Positions 8,417 through 16,263 of a stretch of 64,000 bases of DNA are shown here, in pieces; position 1 is the first letter of the stretch, and each line of letters begins with the position of its first letter. The position numbers and the translations under genes were made by a program. The notes beneath the pieces were generated by a model. The model worked only from the letters and a program-made list of their open reading frames with translations. It was not told the DNA's origin and ran no database searches. The DNA is from DATAEE01 sp963725145 (GTDB lineage Bacteria > Acidobacteriota > Vicinamibacteria > Vicinamibacterales > 2-12-FULL-66-21): contig CAVRXL010000013.1 of NCBI GenBank assembly GCA_963725145.1, forward strand, positions 682,001 to 746,000, given 5' to 3'.

Positions 8417-8892
8417 CCACCTCGGCGACCCGCGTCCGCGTCGCGGCCGAGGAAGAGGCGCCGGCCATCGCGCGGCTGATCTCGCTCGCGTTTCAGGTGG
8501 AAGCGTTCTTCAAGGTTGGCGATCGCACGAACCCCGCCGAGGTCCGCGATCTGATGAAGACGGGCGAGTTCCTCGTTCTCGAGGATCCGCCCGGCATCCC
8601 TGCGGGGTGCGTGCATCTGAAGATCGAAGGCGATCGCGGACACTTCGCGATGCTGTCGATCGATCCGGCCAGGCAGGGCAGGGGTTTCGGCCGATTGCTC
8701 GTCGACGAGGTAGAGGCGCGCTCCCGCGCGGCCGGATGCCGCCACATGGACATCGAGATCGTCAACCTCCGCGAGGAGCTGCCGCCCTTCTACCGACGCC
8801 TCGGCTACGTCGAGACCGGGACCGCGACCTTCCCGGACACGGAGCACTCGACCCGGCCGTGCCACTTCATCCTGATGACCAAAACGCTCTAG
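8413..8892 (+). CDS. GNAT family N-acetyltransferase
   Basis: 159 aa from the GTG at 8413, chosen because it overlaps the upstream TGA (GTGA) and because residues upstream of it read as out-of-family. The acetyl-CoA binding motif A appears as MLSIDPARQGRGFGRLLVDEVE (R-x-x-G-x-G/A), followed by MDIEIVNLREELPPFYRRLGYVETG. The acceptor is unknown. Last gene of the 3988-8892 run. A 10-bp perfect palindrome (GAACCGGTTC, 8893-8902) begins right after the stop. Confidence 0.85.
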   Translation: MTTSATRVRVAAEEEAPAIARLISLAFQVEAFFKVGDRTNPAEVRDLMKTGEFLVLEDPPGIPAGCVHLKIEGDRGHFAMLSIDPARQGRGFGRLLVDEVEARSRAAGCRHMDIEIVNLREELPPFYRRLGYVETGTATFPDTEHSTRPCHFILMTKTL

Positions 8893-9038
8893 GAACCGGT
8901 TCTGCGACATCCGCCCCTGTGGCGAGCGTAATACAGGGTAGAGGCATCCGACACGTGCACTGACGGCCTAGGCGCGCACGGCGCGCCTGCGAGGGAGCGG
9001 CGCGGGGCCTAGGGGTCCCCGCAAGCGACCGAGCCGGG

Positions 9039-9059
9039 GTGTGGGGCGGAGCCCCACAC
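9039..9059. repeat. Perfect 9-bp hairpin just upstream of a ribosome-binding site
   Basis: Stem gtgtggggc/gccccacac with loop gga. It is followed at once by taataaggagg, the Shine-Dalgarno of the gene at 9075. It could act as a translational or transcriptional control hairpin or be a dispersed repeat. The rest of 8903-9038 is GC-rich with no gene seen. Confidence 0.65.
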
Positions 9060-9074
9060 TAATAAGGAGGGCGC

Positions 9075-9551
9075 ATGTTTACGCTCGTGCGCGGGCTCAC
9101 GTACGCCACGCTGTTCATCTCGTTCGTGCTCGTGTTCCTGCCGGCGCAGGTCCTGGTCCGGTCCGGGGTGACGGCGCCCCCTGATGTCGGCCCGGCGCAG
9201 GTGCTGGGCGCCGGCGCCGTGATCCTCGGCCTGTCGCTCGCGATCTCGTGCGTGCTGGCGTTCGGCATCGTCGGCAAGGGCACACCGGCGCCGTTCGATC
9301 CGCCCCGCCGCCTCGTCGTCCGCGGTCCGTACCGGTACGTGCGCAATCCGATGTACATCGGCGCCCTCGTCGGCCTCGCCGGCGCGTCGCTCTTTTATCG
9401 ATCCCTCGCGCTCCTGGGATTCACGGCGGTGTTCGCGCTGACGCTGCACCTGTTCGTGCTGTTCTATGAGGAGCCGACGCTGGCGAGGCTCTTCGGCGCC
9501 GACTACACCGAGTACCGCCGAAAGGTGAGGCGGTGGTGGCCGAGGCTTTAG
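9075..9551 (+). CDS. Isoprenylcysteine carboxyl methyltransferase (ICMT/PEMT)-like membrane protein
   Basis: 158 aa. Four to five hydrophobic helices plus the family signature LVVRGPYRYVRNPMYIGAL and, near the end, FYEEPTLARLFGADYTEYRRKVRRW. Family members are SAM-dependent methyltransferases embedded in the membrane; bacterial substrates are mostly unknown. Strong RBS (taaggagg at 9063-9070, 4-5 nt before ATG), with a stable hairpin immediately upstream that could modulate it. Confidence 0.85.
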   Translation: MFTLVRGLTYATLFISFVLVFLPAQVLVRSGVTAPPDVGPAQVLGAGAVILGLSLAISCVLAFGIVGKGTPAPFDPPRRLVVRGPYRYVRNPMYIGALVGLAGASLFYRSLALLGFTAVFALTLHLFVLFYEEPTLARLFGADYTEYRRKVRRWWPRL

Positions 9552-9565
9552 CAAATCACGTGGCG

Positions 9566-9582
9566 CGAGGCTTTTAACCTCG
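9566..9582 (-). repeat. Hairpin between convergent genes, abutting a TAG stop
   Basis: Stem cgagg/cctcg with loop cttttaa, in the 32-nt gap between the ICMT-like and J-domain genes. On the minus strand the J-domain TAG (9584-9586) immediately precedes the ACGAGG arm, as in the 3491-3518 element. It may serve as a bidirectional terminator. Confidence 0.5.
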
Positions 9583-9583
9583 T

Positions 9584-10144
9584 CTAAGACGGGTTGCGGG
9601 CCTCAGGGAGGCGTTTCCGCTGCAGATTGGCGCGGTAGTTCTGTTCCAGGAACTCGACGCCTTCGGCCGTGATGATCAGCCGGGACGAGTCGTCGCGCTG
9701 CAGGAACTTCTTCTGGCTCAAGTACCAAATCGTGAATTCCAGGTGCTCGCGCGGCCGGCCGATCAGGCCCTCGAGATCCGTGGCGTAAACCCCGGCGTCC
9801 CCTGGCTCCATCCGTCGCCGGGTGTAGAGAACCTCGAGGAGCGTCAGTCGAACGAGCTGCTCGGACTCGAAGTCGTTTTCCGACTCGGCCCCGCTCGAGA
9901 TGAGGCGCCAACGCTCCTGGCGCCGCTTCGAGTAGACGATGTCGTATTGAGCCCGCCGCTCGGGGTCGCTGAGCACGCTGTAGGCTTCGGCGATCTCCTC
10001 GAAACGGCTCCGGTTGCCTGTCTCCTGGTTGTCCGGGTGATACCGCTGCGCGTGGAGCCGGTACACGCGGTGAATCGTCTCCGGTTCGGCGGTCGAGCTG
10101 ACCTGGAGCACTTCGTAGTAATCGACCGGCTTGTCGTCCGGCAT
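9584..10144 (-). CDS. DnaJ-domain (J-domain) protein with C-terminal winged-helix-like region
   Basis: 186 aa from the ATG at 10144 (MPDDKPVDYYEVL); a longer frame upstream adds non-family residues. The J domain spans residues ~5-75, with the HPD motif (AQRYHPDNQ) and FEEIAEAYSVLSDPERRAQYD. The remaining ~100 residues (LTLLEVLYTRRR ... LIITAEGVEFLEQNY) look like a small helical/winged-helix domain rather than the zinc-finger body of DnaJ. It should stimulate a DnaK-type Hsp70; the client is unknown. Confidence 0.85.
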   Translation of the reverse strand: MPDDKPVDYYEVLQVSSTAEPETIHRVYRLHAQRYHPDNQETGNRSRFEEIAEAYSVLSDPERRAQYDIVYSKRRQERWRLISSGAESENDFESEQLVRLTLLEVLYTRRRMEPGDAGVYATDLEGLIGRPREHLEFTIWYLSQKKFLQRDDSSRLIITAEGVEFLEQNYRANLQRKRLPEARNPS

Positions 10145-10278
10145 GACCGCAGCACCTCCAGAATGTGACGCGCAGCCCGCTCCCATGACCCGGCGGGCGA
10201 CAACTGACCCGCAAAGAAGCTAACCCGTCTTCTGTCAGGCGTCAAAGCGGGCCTGCGGGATGGTGTAGCCTCAATTGA

Positions 10279-11106
10279 GTGACTCGCACGATCGCGCTCC
10301 TCTCCATTGTGGCCGCTACGGCTGGCCTCGCGGGCACGTCCCACCGGCGCGCGGTGGCTGTTCAACGGGCGCCGGGCGACGGGAGCGACGAGGCCCAACG
10401 CCTCGCGGCCCGCGTCCGCGACCGCATCAACGAGGCGCGCGCCCACCTCGAGCGCTACGGCTATTTCGAGGAGGACATCGAGATTCAGCTGGACCGCGCG
10501 GGCGCCGACACGACCCGCGAGGCGCGCGTCTATGTCGTGTCGCCGGCTCCGCCCGGCGGCGAGCCGGAAAGCCGTCTCGTCTCGGTCGATGGCAGGGCGC
10601 CGACGCCGGACGAGCGCGAAGACGACGACGAGCGTCGCGCCGACGAACGCGCCGAGTCCAGCACGGAGGGGGGCAAGACTCGCGAGCGCCGCCGCGAAGC
10701 GGTCGAAGATCTCCGCCGCGGCCTCGTCGCCCGGATCGACGGGCGCGAGGTGATCGACGGGCGCCAGACCACGATTCTCGCCTTCGAGCCTCGCCCCGGC
10801 GCGCGTCTCAGCAGCCGCGCGGGGCTCTTCATCCGGGCGATGCAGGGCCGGATCTGGGTCACGCCCGCGGGAGACATCGTCCAGGCGGAGGCGGAGCTCA
10901 TCGACGATGTCTCGGTGGGGTGGGGGCTCATCGCCCGCGTCTGGAAGGGGAGCCGGGTGCGTGCGCGTCAGCAGCCGCAGGGCGACGTGTGGGTTCCGCA
11001 GGACATGACCGGGGAGGCGCGGGGCCGCACGCTGCTGTTCCGCACGTTTCGGACGCGGTATGTCGTGCGGTTCTGGGGCTACAAGCTCGGCGCAACGCCC
11101 GAATGA
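10279..11106 (+). CDS. Secreted protein of unknown function
   Basis: 275 aa, GTG start. A signal peptide is followed by a highly charged linker (residues ~110-150, rich in D/E/R). The second half, ILAFEPRPGARLSSRAG ... GRIWVTPAGDIVQAEAELI ... LLFRTFRTRYVVRFWGYKL, has the alternating strand pattern of LolA/LppX-like or outer-membrane lipoprotein-sorting folds. That resemblance is weak and by eye only. No catalytic motif. Followed 21 nt later by the NTF2-like gene. Confidence 0.65.
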   Translation: MTRTIALLSIVAATAGLAGTSHRRAVAVQRAPGDGSDEAQRLAARVRDRINEARAHLERYGYFEEDIEIQLDRAGADTTREARVYVVSPAPPGGEPESRLVSVDGRAPTPDEREDDDERRADERAESSTEGGKTRERRREAVEDLRRGLVARIDGREVIDGRQTTILAFEPRPGARLSSRAGLFIRAMQGRIWVTPAGDIVQAEAELIDDVSVGWGLIARVWKGSRVRARQQPQGDVWVPQDMTGEARGRTLLFRTFRTRYVVRFWGYKLGATPE

Positions 11107-11127
11107 CGATCGGCTTACACTCCTCGA

Positions 11128-11550
11128 ATGACGGTCATCCTCGGCATGCTCATGTTTCTGATGGCGCAGTCGGCATCCGCGGCCGACGAACTGGCGCAGA
11201 TTGAGCGGCGGATCATCAAGACCTGGCTCGCGGGAGACCGCGACGCCTACAGCCCTCTGCTCGCCGACGACTGGACGACGACCGACATCGCTGGCCGCGT
11301 GCTCACGAAGGCCGAGGTGATCAAAGAGCAGTTCGGCCCGCCGGTCCCGGGCCGCCCCGCCGATGCCGCGATTGACGACGTCAAGGTGCGGCTGCTGGGA
11401 GACACGGTGGCGATCGTGACGGGTCGGACGACCGTGACGCTGAAGGACGGTTCGACGATCGCGCTGCGATTCACGGATGTCTTTCAGCGACGTGACGGTC
11501 GCTGGCAGGCTGTCGTCTCGCAGGGCACCAGGATCGCGAAGCAGCCTTAG
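11128..11550 (+). CDS. NTF2-like (SnoaL/DUF4440-type) secreted protein
   Basis: 140 aa. Signal peptide (to ASA) then a compact alpha+beta cone: ELAQIERRIIKTWLAGDRDAYSPLLADDWTTTD at the start and ALRFTDVFQRRDGRWQAVVSQGTRI at the end, the DUF4440 signature. Such proteins are small enzymes or ligand binders; function cannot be assigned. Its stop overlaps by 4 nt the stop of the convergent metallo-hydrolase. Confidence 0.8.
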   Translation: MTVILGMLMFLMAQSASAADELAQIERRIIKTWLAGDRDAYSPLLADDWTTTDIAGRVLTKAEVIKEQFGPPVPGRPADAAIDDVKVRLLGDTVAIVTGRTTVTLKDGSTIALRFTDVFQRRDGRWQAVVSQGTRIAKQP

Positions 11551-12380
11551 CGAGGGATCGCGGCCACGCCAGGCTTCACGAGCGAGAAACGCTCGAAGAC
11601 CAGCGGGTCGTGGCCTGGGATCACGAACGAGGGCGCGGACGCGAGCGCCGTCATGCGCTTCTGCGCGCGAAGGTTCGCCGCGGGGTCGAGCGTCTGCGCG
11701 ATCGCCGCGCCGCGATCGAGGTTTTCGTACAAATACATGTTGTCGGAGGCGATCACGACCGTGCCGCGCGGCGTGCGGACCGTGACGTATTGCGAGGCGA
11801 ACGTGTGGCGGCCGCCCGTGTGGACCTTGATACCCGGAGTAATCTCCTTGTCGTCCCCGTCCACCAGCTGCAGGCGGCCGACGCGTTTGAATTGGGCGAG
11901 CATCCCGGCGTGATCGGAATCAATGCCCTTGGCTTTGGGCCGGCCTCGTTCGTCGACGTAGTGCTCGTATTCTTCGCGTTGCAGCCAGACGTTCGCGGTG
12001 GGGAACAGGTCCAGGCCGTCCAGGTGGTCCCAGTGCACGTGCGTGATGATGATGTCGGTCACTTCTTCCGGCCGCACGTTCATCCAGCCGACCGCGGTAG
12101 ACGGCAACACGAAGTCGCGAGGTTTCCACCGTTCGCGAAAGCGGGCGTGGTAGAACCCGGCGTCGACGAGAACGTTCCGGCCATCGGTCGCCTCGAGCAG
12201 CCAGACGGTCATCGCGATGTCCATGCGGCGCGTCTTGTCGGCGCCGGCGACGAGAGAGGCGACGGGAAAATCCTGGAGCGTGGCAAAGCGGATCGCGAAC
12301 ACATGCCACAGGTCCTGCGCGTTCATCTGAACGAACAGCAAATAAACAGCGATGCCGAATGTCGAATGACGAATGCTCAT
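11547..12380 (-). CDS. MBL-fold metallo-hydrolase, N-acyl-homoserine-lactonase-like
   Basis: 277 aa. Zinc motif HVHWDHLDG (HxHxDH) near residue 110, then HTGGRHTFASQYVTV, ASDNMY and IPGHDPLVF supply later ligands, as in AiiA-type lactonases. Substrates may be lactones or other esters. Codons 3-10 (IRHSTFGI) are encoded by a 7-nt repeat array almost identical to that in the upstream amidohydrolase gene. Start overlaps the upstream stop (ATGA), so the pair is translationally coupled. Confidence 0.85.
   Translation of the reverse strand: MSIRHSTFGIAVYLLFVQMNAQDLWHVFAIRFATLQDFPVASLVAGADKTRRMDIAMTVWLLEATDGRNVLVDAGFYHARFRERWKPRDFVLPSTAVGWMNVRPEEVTDIIITHVHWDHLDGLDLFPTANVWLQREEYEHYVDERGRPKAKGIDSDHAGMLAQFKRVGRLQLVDGDDKEITPGIKVHTGGRHTFASQYVTVRTPRGTVVIASDNMYLYENLDRGAAIAQTLDPAANLRAQKRMTALASAPSFVIPGHDPLVFERFSLVKPGVAAIPR
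12351..12374 (-). repeat. Heptamer-period array encoding N-terminal residues of the MBL protein
   Basis: On the minus strand: ATTCGTC, ATTCGAC, ATTCGGC, then AT. Encodes IRHSTFGI at codons 3-10. Confidence 0.75.
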
Positions 12381-13624
12381 CTCTTATCGACCACGACCGT
12401 GCCGTCCTTCATCACCCATCTGACGCCCGTGAACAGTGTCTCGATGTTCCGCAGGGGATCGCCTTCGACGGCGACGAGATCGGCCAGAAACCCCGGCGCC
12501 ACGCGCCCGAGCCGGTTCTGGAGCCCTAGCAGCTCCGCGCCCGTCCTCGTCGCGGCCGTCAGCGCTTGTTCCGGCGTCATGCCCGCCTTGACGAACCATC
12601 CGAGCTCCCTCGTGTTCTGACCGAACATCGAGTAGACGGCGTCCGATCCCATCGCGAATCGCACGCCCGCCTTGACCGCACGCCGCGCCGACTCGAGGTT
12701 CCGCTCGATGTAGCCCTTCAGCGCCTCCTCGGAGCCTGGCGCGAAGCCGTACTCGTCCTTCGCGTCGATGTAGTAACGGTTGTGATCGATCGTCGGCACC
12801 CAGACCGTGCCTCGCTTCGCCATCTCGGCCAGGGTGTCGTCATCGATCTCGGCGCCGTGTTCCACCGAATCGGCCCCGGCGCGGACGGCGTCGCGGACGC
12901 CGGACGGACCGTAGGAGTGGATGGCGACCTTCCGCTCGAGGGCGTGCGACGCTTCGACCACCGCGTGCATCTCGTCAAAGGTCACAGTCTGCGTCCCGTC
13001 GACGTTCTCGAATCCACCGCGCGATCCGAACACTTTCACCCAGTCGGCGCCGGCCTTGATCCGGTCCTCAGCCAGGCTGCGCATCGCGGCCGGATCGGGC
13101 CCGGCGCCCGGCCTTGCGCCGAGGCCCTGTCCCGACACGAACATCCGCGGCCCGATCATCTTTCCCATGGCGATCAGATCCCGCATCGCGATGTCGGCAT
13201 CATTGGAGGCGTTGAGGTCGCGGATTGTCGTGACGCCGGTCTCGAGCGTACGCCGCGCGTTTTCCTGCGCGAGAAAAACGGTGACCGCGGGATGCCGCCG
13301 CTGGCCGCGCGGACGCGTCCCAGGCTTGCCGTCCCAGTAGTAGGTGATGTGCGTGTGGACGTCGATGAGGCCGGGGAGGCCCATGTAACGCCGGAGGTCG
13401 ATGACCTGCGCGCCTGCCGGAACGTCCGGCGTGCCGGTGCTGACTCGGACGATGCGTCCGGCGTCGATGACGACACTGGCGTCGTCCAGGACGCGCGAGC
13501 CGTCCCAGAGCCGGCCGAACCGAATCACCTGGGCCTGAGCGAGAGCGGCAGTCGGGGCGAAGGCAATGGCCCCGAGCAGCGCAACGCCGAAGGCCGAATG
13601 GCGAATAAGGAAAGGAGCGGTCAC
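12377..13624 (-). CDS. Secreted amidohydrolase (imidazolonepropionase/prolidase-like)
   Basis: 415 aa, GTG start. The signal peptide ends near LAQ. Metal-dependent amidohydrolase motifs in order: DVHTHITYYW (HxH), ADWVKVFGS (carboxylated Lys), KVAIHSYG and DSVEHGAEI (zinc His), FAMGSDAVYS (catalytic Asp). Likely cleaves a cyclic amide or Xaa-Pro-type substrate outside the cytoplasm. Residues 7-14 (IRHSAFGV) come from a 7-nt repeat. A REP-like hairpin lies just upstream of the start, leaving no clear Shine-Dalgarno. Confidence 0.85.
   Translation of the reverse strand: MTAPFLIRHSAFGVALLGAIAFAPTAALAQAQVIRFGRLWDGSRVLDDASVVIDAGRIVRVSTGTPDVPAGAQVIDLRRYMGLPGLIDVHTHITYYWDGKPGTRPRGQRRHPAVTVFLAQENARRTLETGVTTIRDLNASNDADIAMRDLIAMGKMIGPRMFVSGQGLGARPGAGPDPAAMRSLAEDRIKAGADWVKVFGSRGGFENVDGTQTVTFDEMHAVVEASHALERKVAIHSYGPSGVRDAVRAGADSVEHGAEIDDDTLAEMAKRGTVWVPTIDHNRYYIDAKDEYGFAPGSEEALKGYIERNLESARRAVKAGVRFAMGSDAVYSMFGQNTRELGWFVKAGMTPEQALTAATRTGAELLGLQNRLGRVAPGFLADLVAVEGDPLRNIETLFTGVRWVMKDGTVVVDKR
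13583..13606 (-). repeat. Heptamer-period array encoding signal-peptide residues of the amidohydrolase
   Basis: On the minus strand: ATTCGCC, ATTCGGC, CTTCGGC, then GTT. Encodes IRHSAFGV at codons 7-14. Differs from the 12351-12374 array at only a few positions. Confidence 0.75.
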
Positions 13625-13630
13625 GATGCC

Positions 13631-13657
13631 GGAGGGCGGGGCCTCTCAGGCCCCGCC
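13631..13657 (+). repeat. REP-like hairpin with GGAG foot upstream of the amidohydrolase
   Basis: GGAG at 13631-13634, then perfect 9-bp stem ggcggggcc/ggccccgcc with loop tctca. It lies 7 nt upstream of the GTG start, inside the expected 5' leader. Confidence 0.75.
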
Positions 13658-13670
13658 GACTGGGCGCAGA

Positions 13671-13676
13671 TTATAG
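13671..13676 (-). promoter_or_regulatory. Candidate -10 box for the amidohydrolase/MBL operon
   Basis: Minus strand reads ggcTATAATctg, a perfect -10 hexamer 47-52 nt upstream of the GTG at 13624. No convincing -35 is seen. A transcript starting here would carry the REP-like hairpin in its leader. Confidence 0.35.
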
Positions 13677-13691
13677 CCGCCTCCGTTGGTC

Positions 13692-16211
13692 CTATTCGTA
13701 TCGCAGTGCCGTCGTCGGGTTGATCCGCGCCGCGCGATTCGACGGTATGAGGCCGGCGAGGACCGAGACCGTGATCAGTAGCGCGATTGCCCCGACGACG
13801 GTCACCGCATCAGTCGACTTGACGCCGAAGAGCTGGCTCTCGACGAAGCGCGAGAGCCACCAGGCGGCTGGTAGGGCGAGCGTGACGCCGATCGCCGCGA
13901 TGATCAGGACTTCTCGGATCACCAGCCAGCCAATCGTGGAGGCGCGCGCGCCGAGGGCCATGCGGATCCCGATCTCACGCGTCCGGCGGGCGACTGTGTA
14001 GGCCATCACGCCGTAAATTCCGACGACAGCAAGAAGTGTCGCCAGCGTGCCGAACACCGACGTCATCGTTGCGACGAGCCGCTCGCGCTGCAACGACCGC
14101 TCGACCTGCCGCTCGAGCGTCCGCGTGCCGTATAGGGGCACGTTCGGATCGAGCTGCTGGACGATCTGACGAGCCGTGGTGAAGACCGTGTCCGGGGGCT
14201 GCGTGATGCGCATGTACACCGTGAAGCCGGACATGACATCGGTCTCGAGGAAGGGGAAGAAGAGTCCCGGCCGTATGTCGTCTCTGACGTCCGTGTACTT
14301 GGAGTCGCGAACGACACCAATAATCTCAATCGGCGTCGGTGTGCTCGGGTTGGTGCCGAAGCCGATGTGCCCGCCGATGGGATTCCGCCCGGCGAAGTAC
14401 TTCTTCGCGAACGATTCGTTGGCGATCGCCACGCGGAACGGCGGGCCGTCCTTCGGCGGCTCGGGCCGCTCGTCGCGATGGTCGAAGTCGCGTCCCATCA
14501 GCACCGGGATTCCCATGGCCTTGAAATAGCCCGGAGAGATTGCGTTGTTGACCGTGACGGTCCGCTCTTCGGGTCCCGGCGTGTAGCCCGCGATCGTTAT
14601 CCCGCTGCTCCACTGGTTACCATCGAGCAGCCGCATCGTCGCGAGGCCCGCTGATTCAATCCCCGGCGTGCCGTTCAGCCGCTCGAGCAGCGTCCGGATG
14701 AATTGCTTCGTTCGCGCTGTGGTGTAGCCGTTCAGCGATGGATCTACGCTGAATGAGACGAGCGAGCGGGTCGTGAAACCGATGTCGACCGCCAGCAGGT
14801 TGTCGAGTGTTCGGAGGAACAGTCCCGCGCCGAGGAGAAGGAGCAGTGAGACGCCAACCTGCGTCGCCACGAGCGCTTTCCGGAGCCGCGCCTGGCCGCC
14901 AAGGACGCTGCCGGCGTGATCCTTAAGCGTGGGGGCGAGCGTGGGCCGCGTGGACTTGAGCGCGGGGGTCAGGCCGAAGAGGATGCCCGTCAGCGTGGAA
15001 ACGGCGAACGTGAACGCGAGGATCCGGAGATCCGGTGACGTCGAGACAGGCTGCGGCGTTTCGGGGTTGACGAAGAAGCCCAGCACGAGCGGCGCGCCGA
15101 TGAGCGACAGCAGGATGCCGGCAGCGCCGCCGGCGAACGCGAGGAGCAGGCTCTCGACGAGAAGCTGGCGGACGAGCGCGCCGCGCGTCGCGCCGAGCGC
15201 GAGCCGCACCGCCATCTCGCGCTGGCGCGCGGCGCCCCGCGCGAGCAGCAGGTTCGCGACGTTCGCGCACGCAATCAGCAGGACGCCGGCCGCCGTCCCC
15301 ATCAACACCCAGAGCGGCGTCGTCAGACCCTGGCGGAAGCCGGAGCGGCCCTGCGCGGCAGGAATGATCGTCAGCTTGTTCTCGAGAAACCGCTTGCGGC
15401 CGCGCTCCGGGACGTTCGCGAACGCTGGTTCCTTCACTTCCATCTCGAGCCGGCTGCGGTAGAACGGTTCGAGCGCGGCTTGCGCCTGCTCGACGGTCAC
15501 GCCAGGCTTGAGCCGTGCGAACACACGGAGCCAGTGCCAGCGGCGATCGTCGAGGCCGTTCCACCCAGGGGTGAGCTGCGCCTTCATCATGAGCGGGACG
15601 AAGACCTGGGTGGGGCGTCCGATCTCCACGCCTTCGAACCCGCGCTGCGCGACACCGATCACGGTATATGGCCGGCCGTTGACGGTCATCGCGCCGCCGA
15701 CGATCGACGGATCGCCGCCGAACCGGCTCGTCCAGAAGCCGTGGCTGAGCACGGCCACCGGATGCCCTCCGGGAGCCTTGTCCTCGTCCGGTGTGAACAG
15801 ACGGCCTACCGCGGCGTTCACGCCGAGCGTCTGAAAGTACGTGCCCGAGACGATCTCGCCGGCTACTCGCTCAGTCTTCCCAGCGATGCCGGTATGGAGC
15901 GCGTAGCCGAACCTGGCCATCACGTCGTCGAAGACTTGATTGTTGTCGCGGAAGTCGACGAACATCCCGTACGACAGCTCGCTCCCGTCGCCCCAGTTGT
16001 TGCCGAACGCCGACCCGATATAACTCACCTGCACGATGGCATCCGGATCCTTCACCGGCAGCGTCCGAAGCAGGACCTGATCGACGAGCGTGAAGATCGC
16101 CGCGTTCGCGCCGATGCCGAGGGCGATCGAGGCGATGGCGATTGCCGTGAAGCCCGGGGATTTGCGCCAGGAGCGCAGGGCCAGGCGGAGGTCGGCGAGG
16201 ATCTGCGTCAT
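13692..16211 (-). CDS. ADOP-family permease (FtsX/MacB-type ABC transporter permease)
   Basis: 839 aa from the ATG at 16211, preceded by aaagggag (RBS); upstream in-frame codons read through a neighbouring gene's leader and are not used. Begins TQILADLRLALRSWRKSPGF, then TM helix AIASIALGIGANAAIFTLVD, a large periplasmic MacB-PCD domain, three helices, a second MacB-like domain and C-terminal helices ending NRAARINPTTALRYE. This doubled FtsX layout defines 'acidobacterial duplicated orphan permeases'. No partner ATPase lies nearby. The transported substrate is unknown. Divergent from the bicupin gene. Confidence 0.9.
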   Translation of the reverse strand: MTQILADLRLALRSWRKSPGFTAIAIASIALGIGANAAIFTLVDQVLLRTLPVKDPDAIVQVSYIGSAFGNNWGDGSELSYGMFVDFRDNNQVFDDVMARFGYALHTGIAGKTERVAGEIVSGTYFQTLGVNAAVGRLFTPDEDKAPGGHPVAVLSHGFWTSRFGGDPSIVGGAMTVNGRPYTVIGVAQRGFEGVEIGRPTQVFVPLMMKAQLTPGWNGLDDRRWHWLRVFARLKPGVTVEQAQAALEPFYRSRLEMEVKEPAFANVPERGRKRFLENKLTIIPAAQGRSGFRQGLTTPLWVLMGTAAGVLLIACANVANLLLARGAARQREMAVRLALGATRGALVRQLLVESLLLAFAGGAAGILLSLIGAPLVLGFFVNPETPQPVSTSPDLRILAFTFAVSTLTGILFGLTPALKSTRPTLAPTLKDHAGSVLGGQARLRKALVATQVGVSLLLLLGAGLFLRTLDNLLAVDIGFTTRSLVSFSVDPSLNGYTTARTKQFIRTLLERLNGTPGIESAGLATMRLLDGNQWSSGITIAGYTPGPEERTVTVNNAISPGYFKAMGIPVLMGRDFDHRDERPEPPKDGPPFRVAIANESFAKKYFAGRNPIGGHIGFGTNPSTPTPIEIIGVVRDSKYTDVRDDIRPGLFFPFLETDVMSGFTVYMRITQPPDTVFTTARQIVQQLDPNVPLYGTRTLERQVERSLQRERLVATMTSVFGTLATLLAVVGIYGVMAYTVARRTREIGIRMALGARASTIGWLVIREVLIIAAIGVTLALPAAWWLSRFVESQLFGVKSTDAVTVVGAIALLITVSVLAGLIPSNRAARINPTTALRYE

Positions 16212-16263
16212 ACGCTCCCTTTGACGGATCGGCGCCGTCAGCGGTTGGTCGTATGATGGCGCG

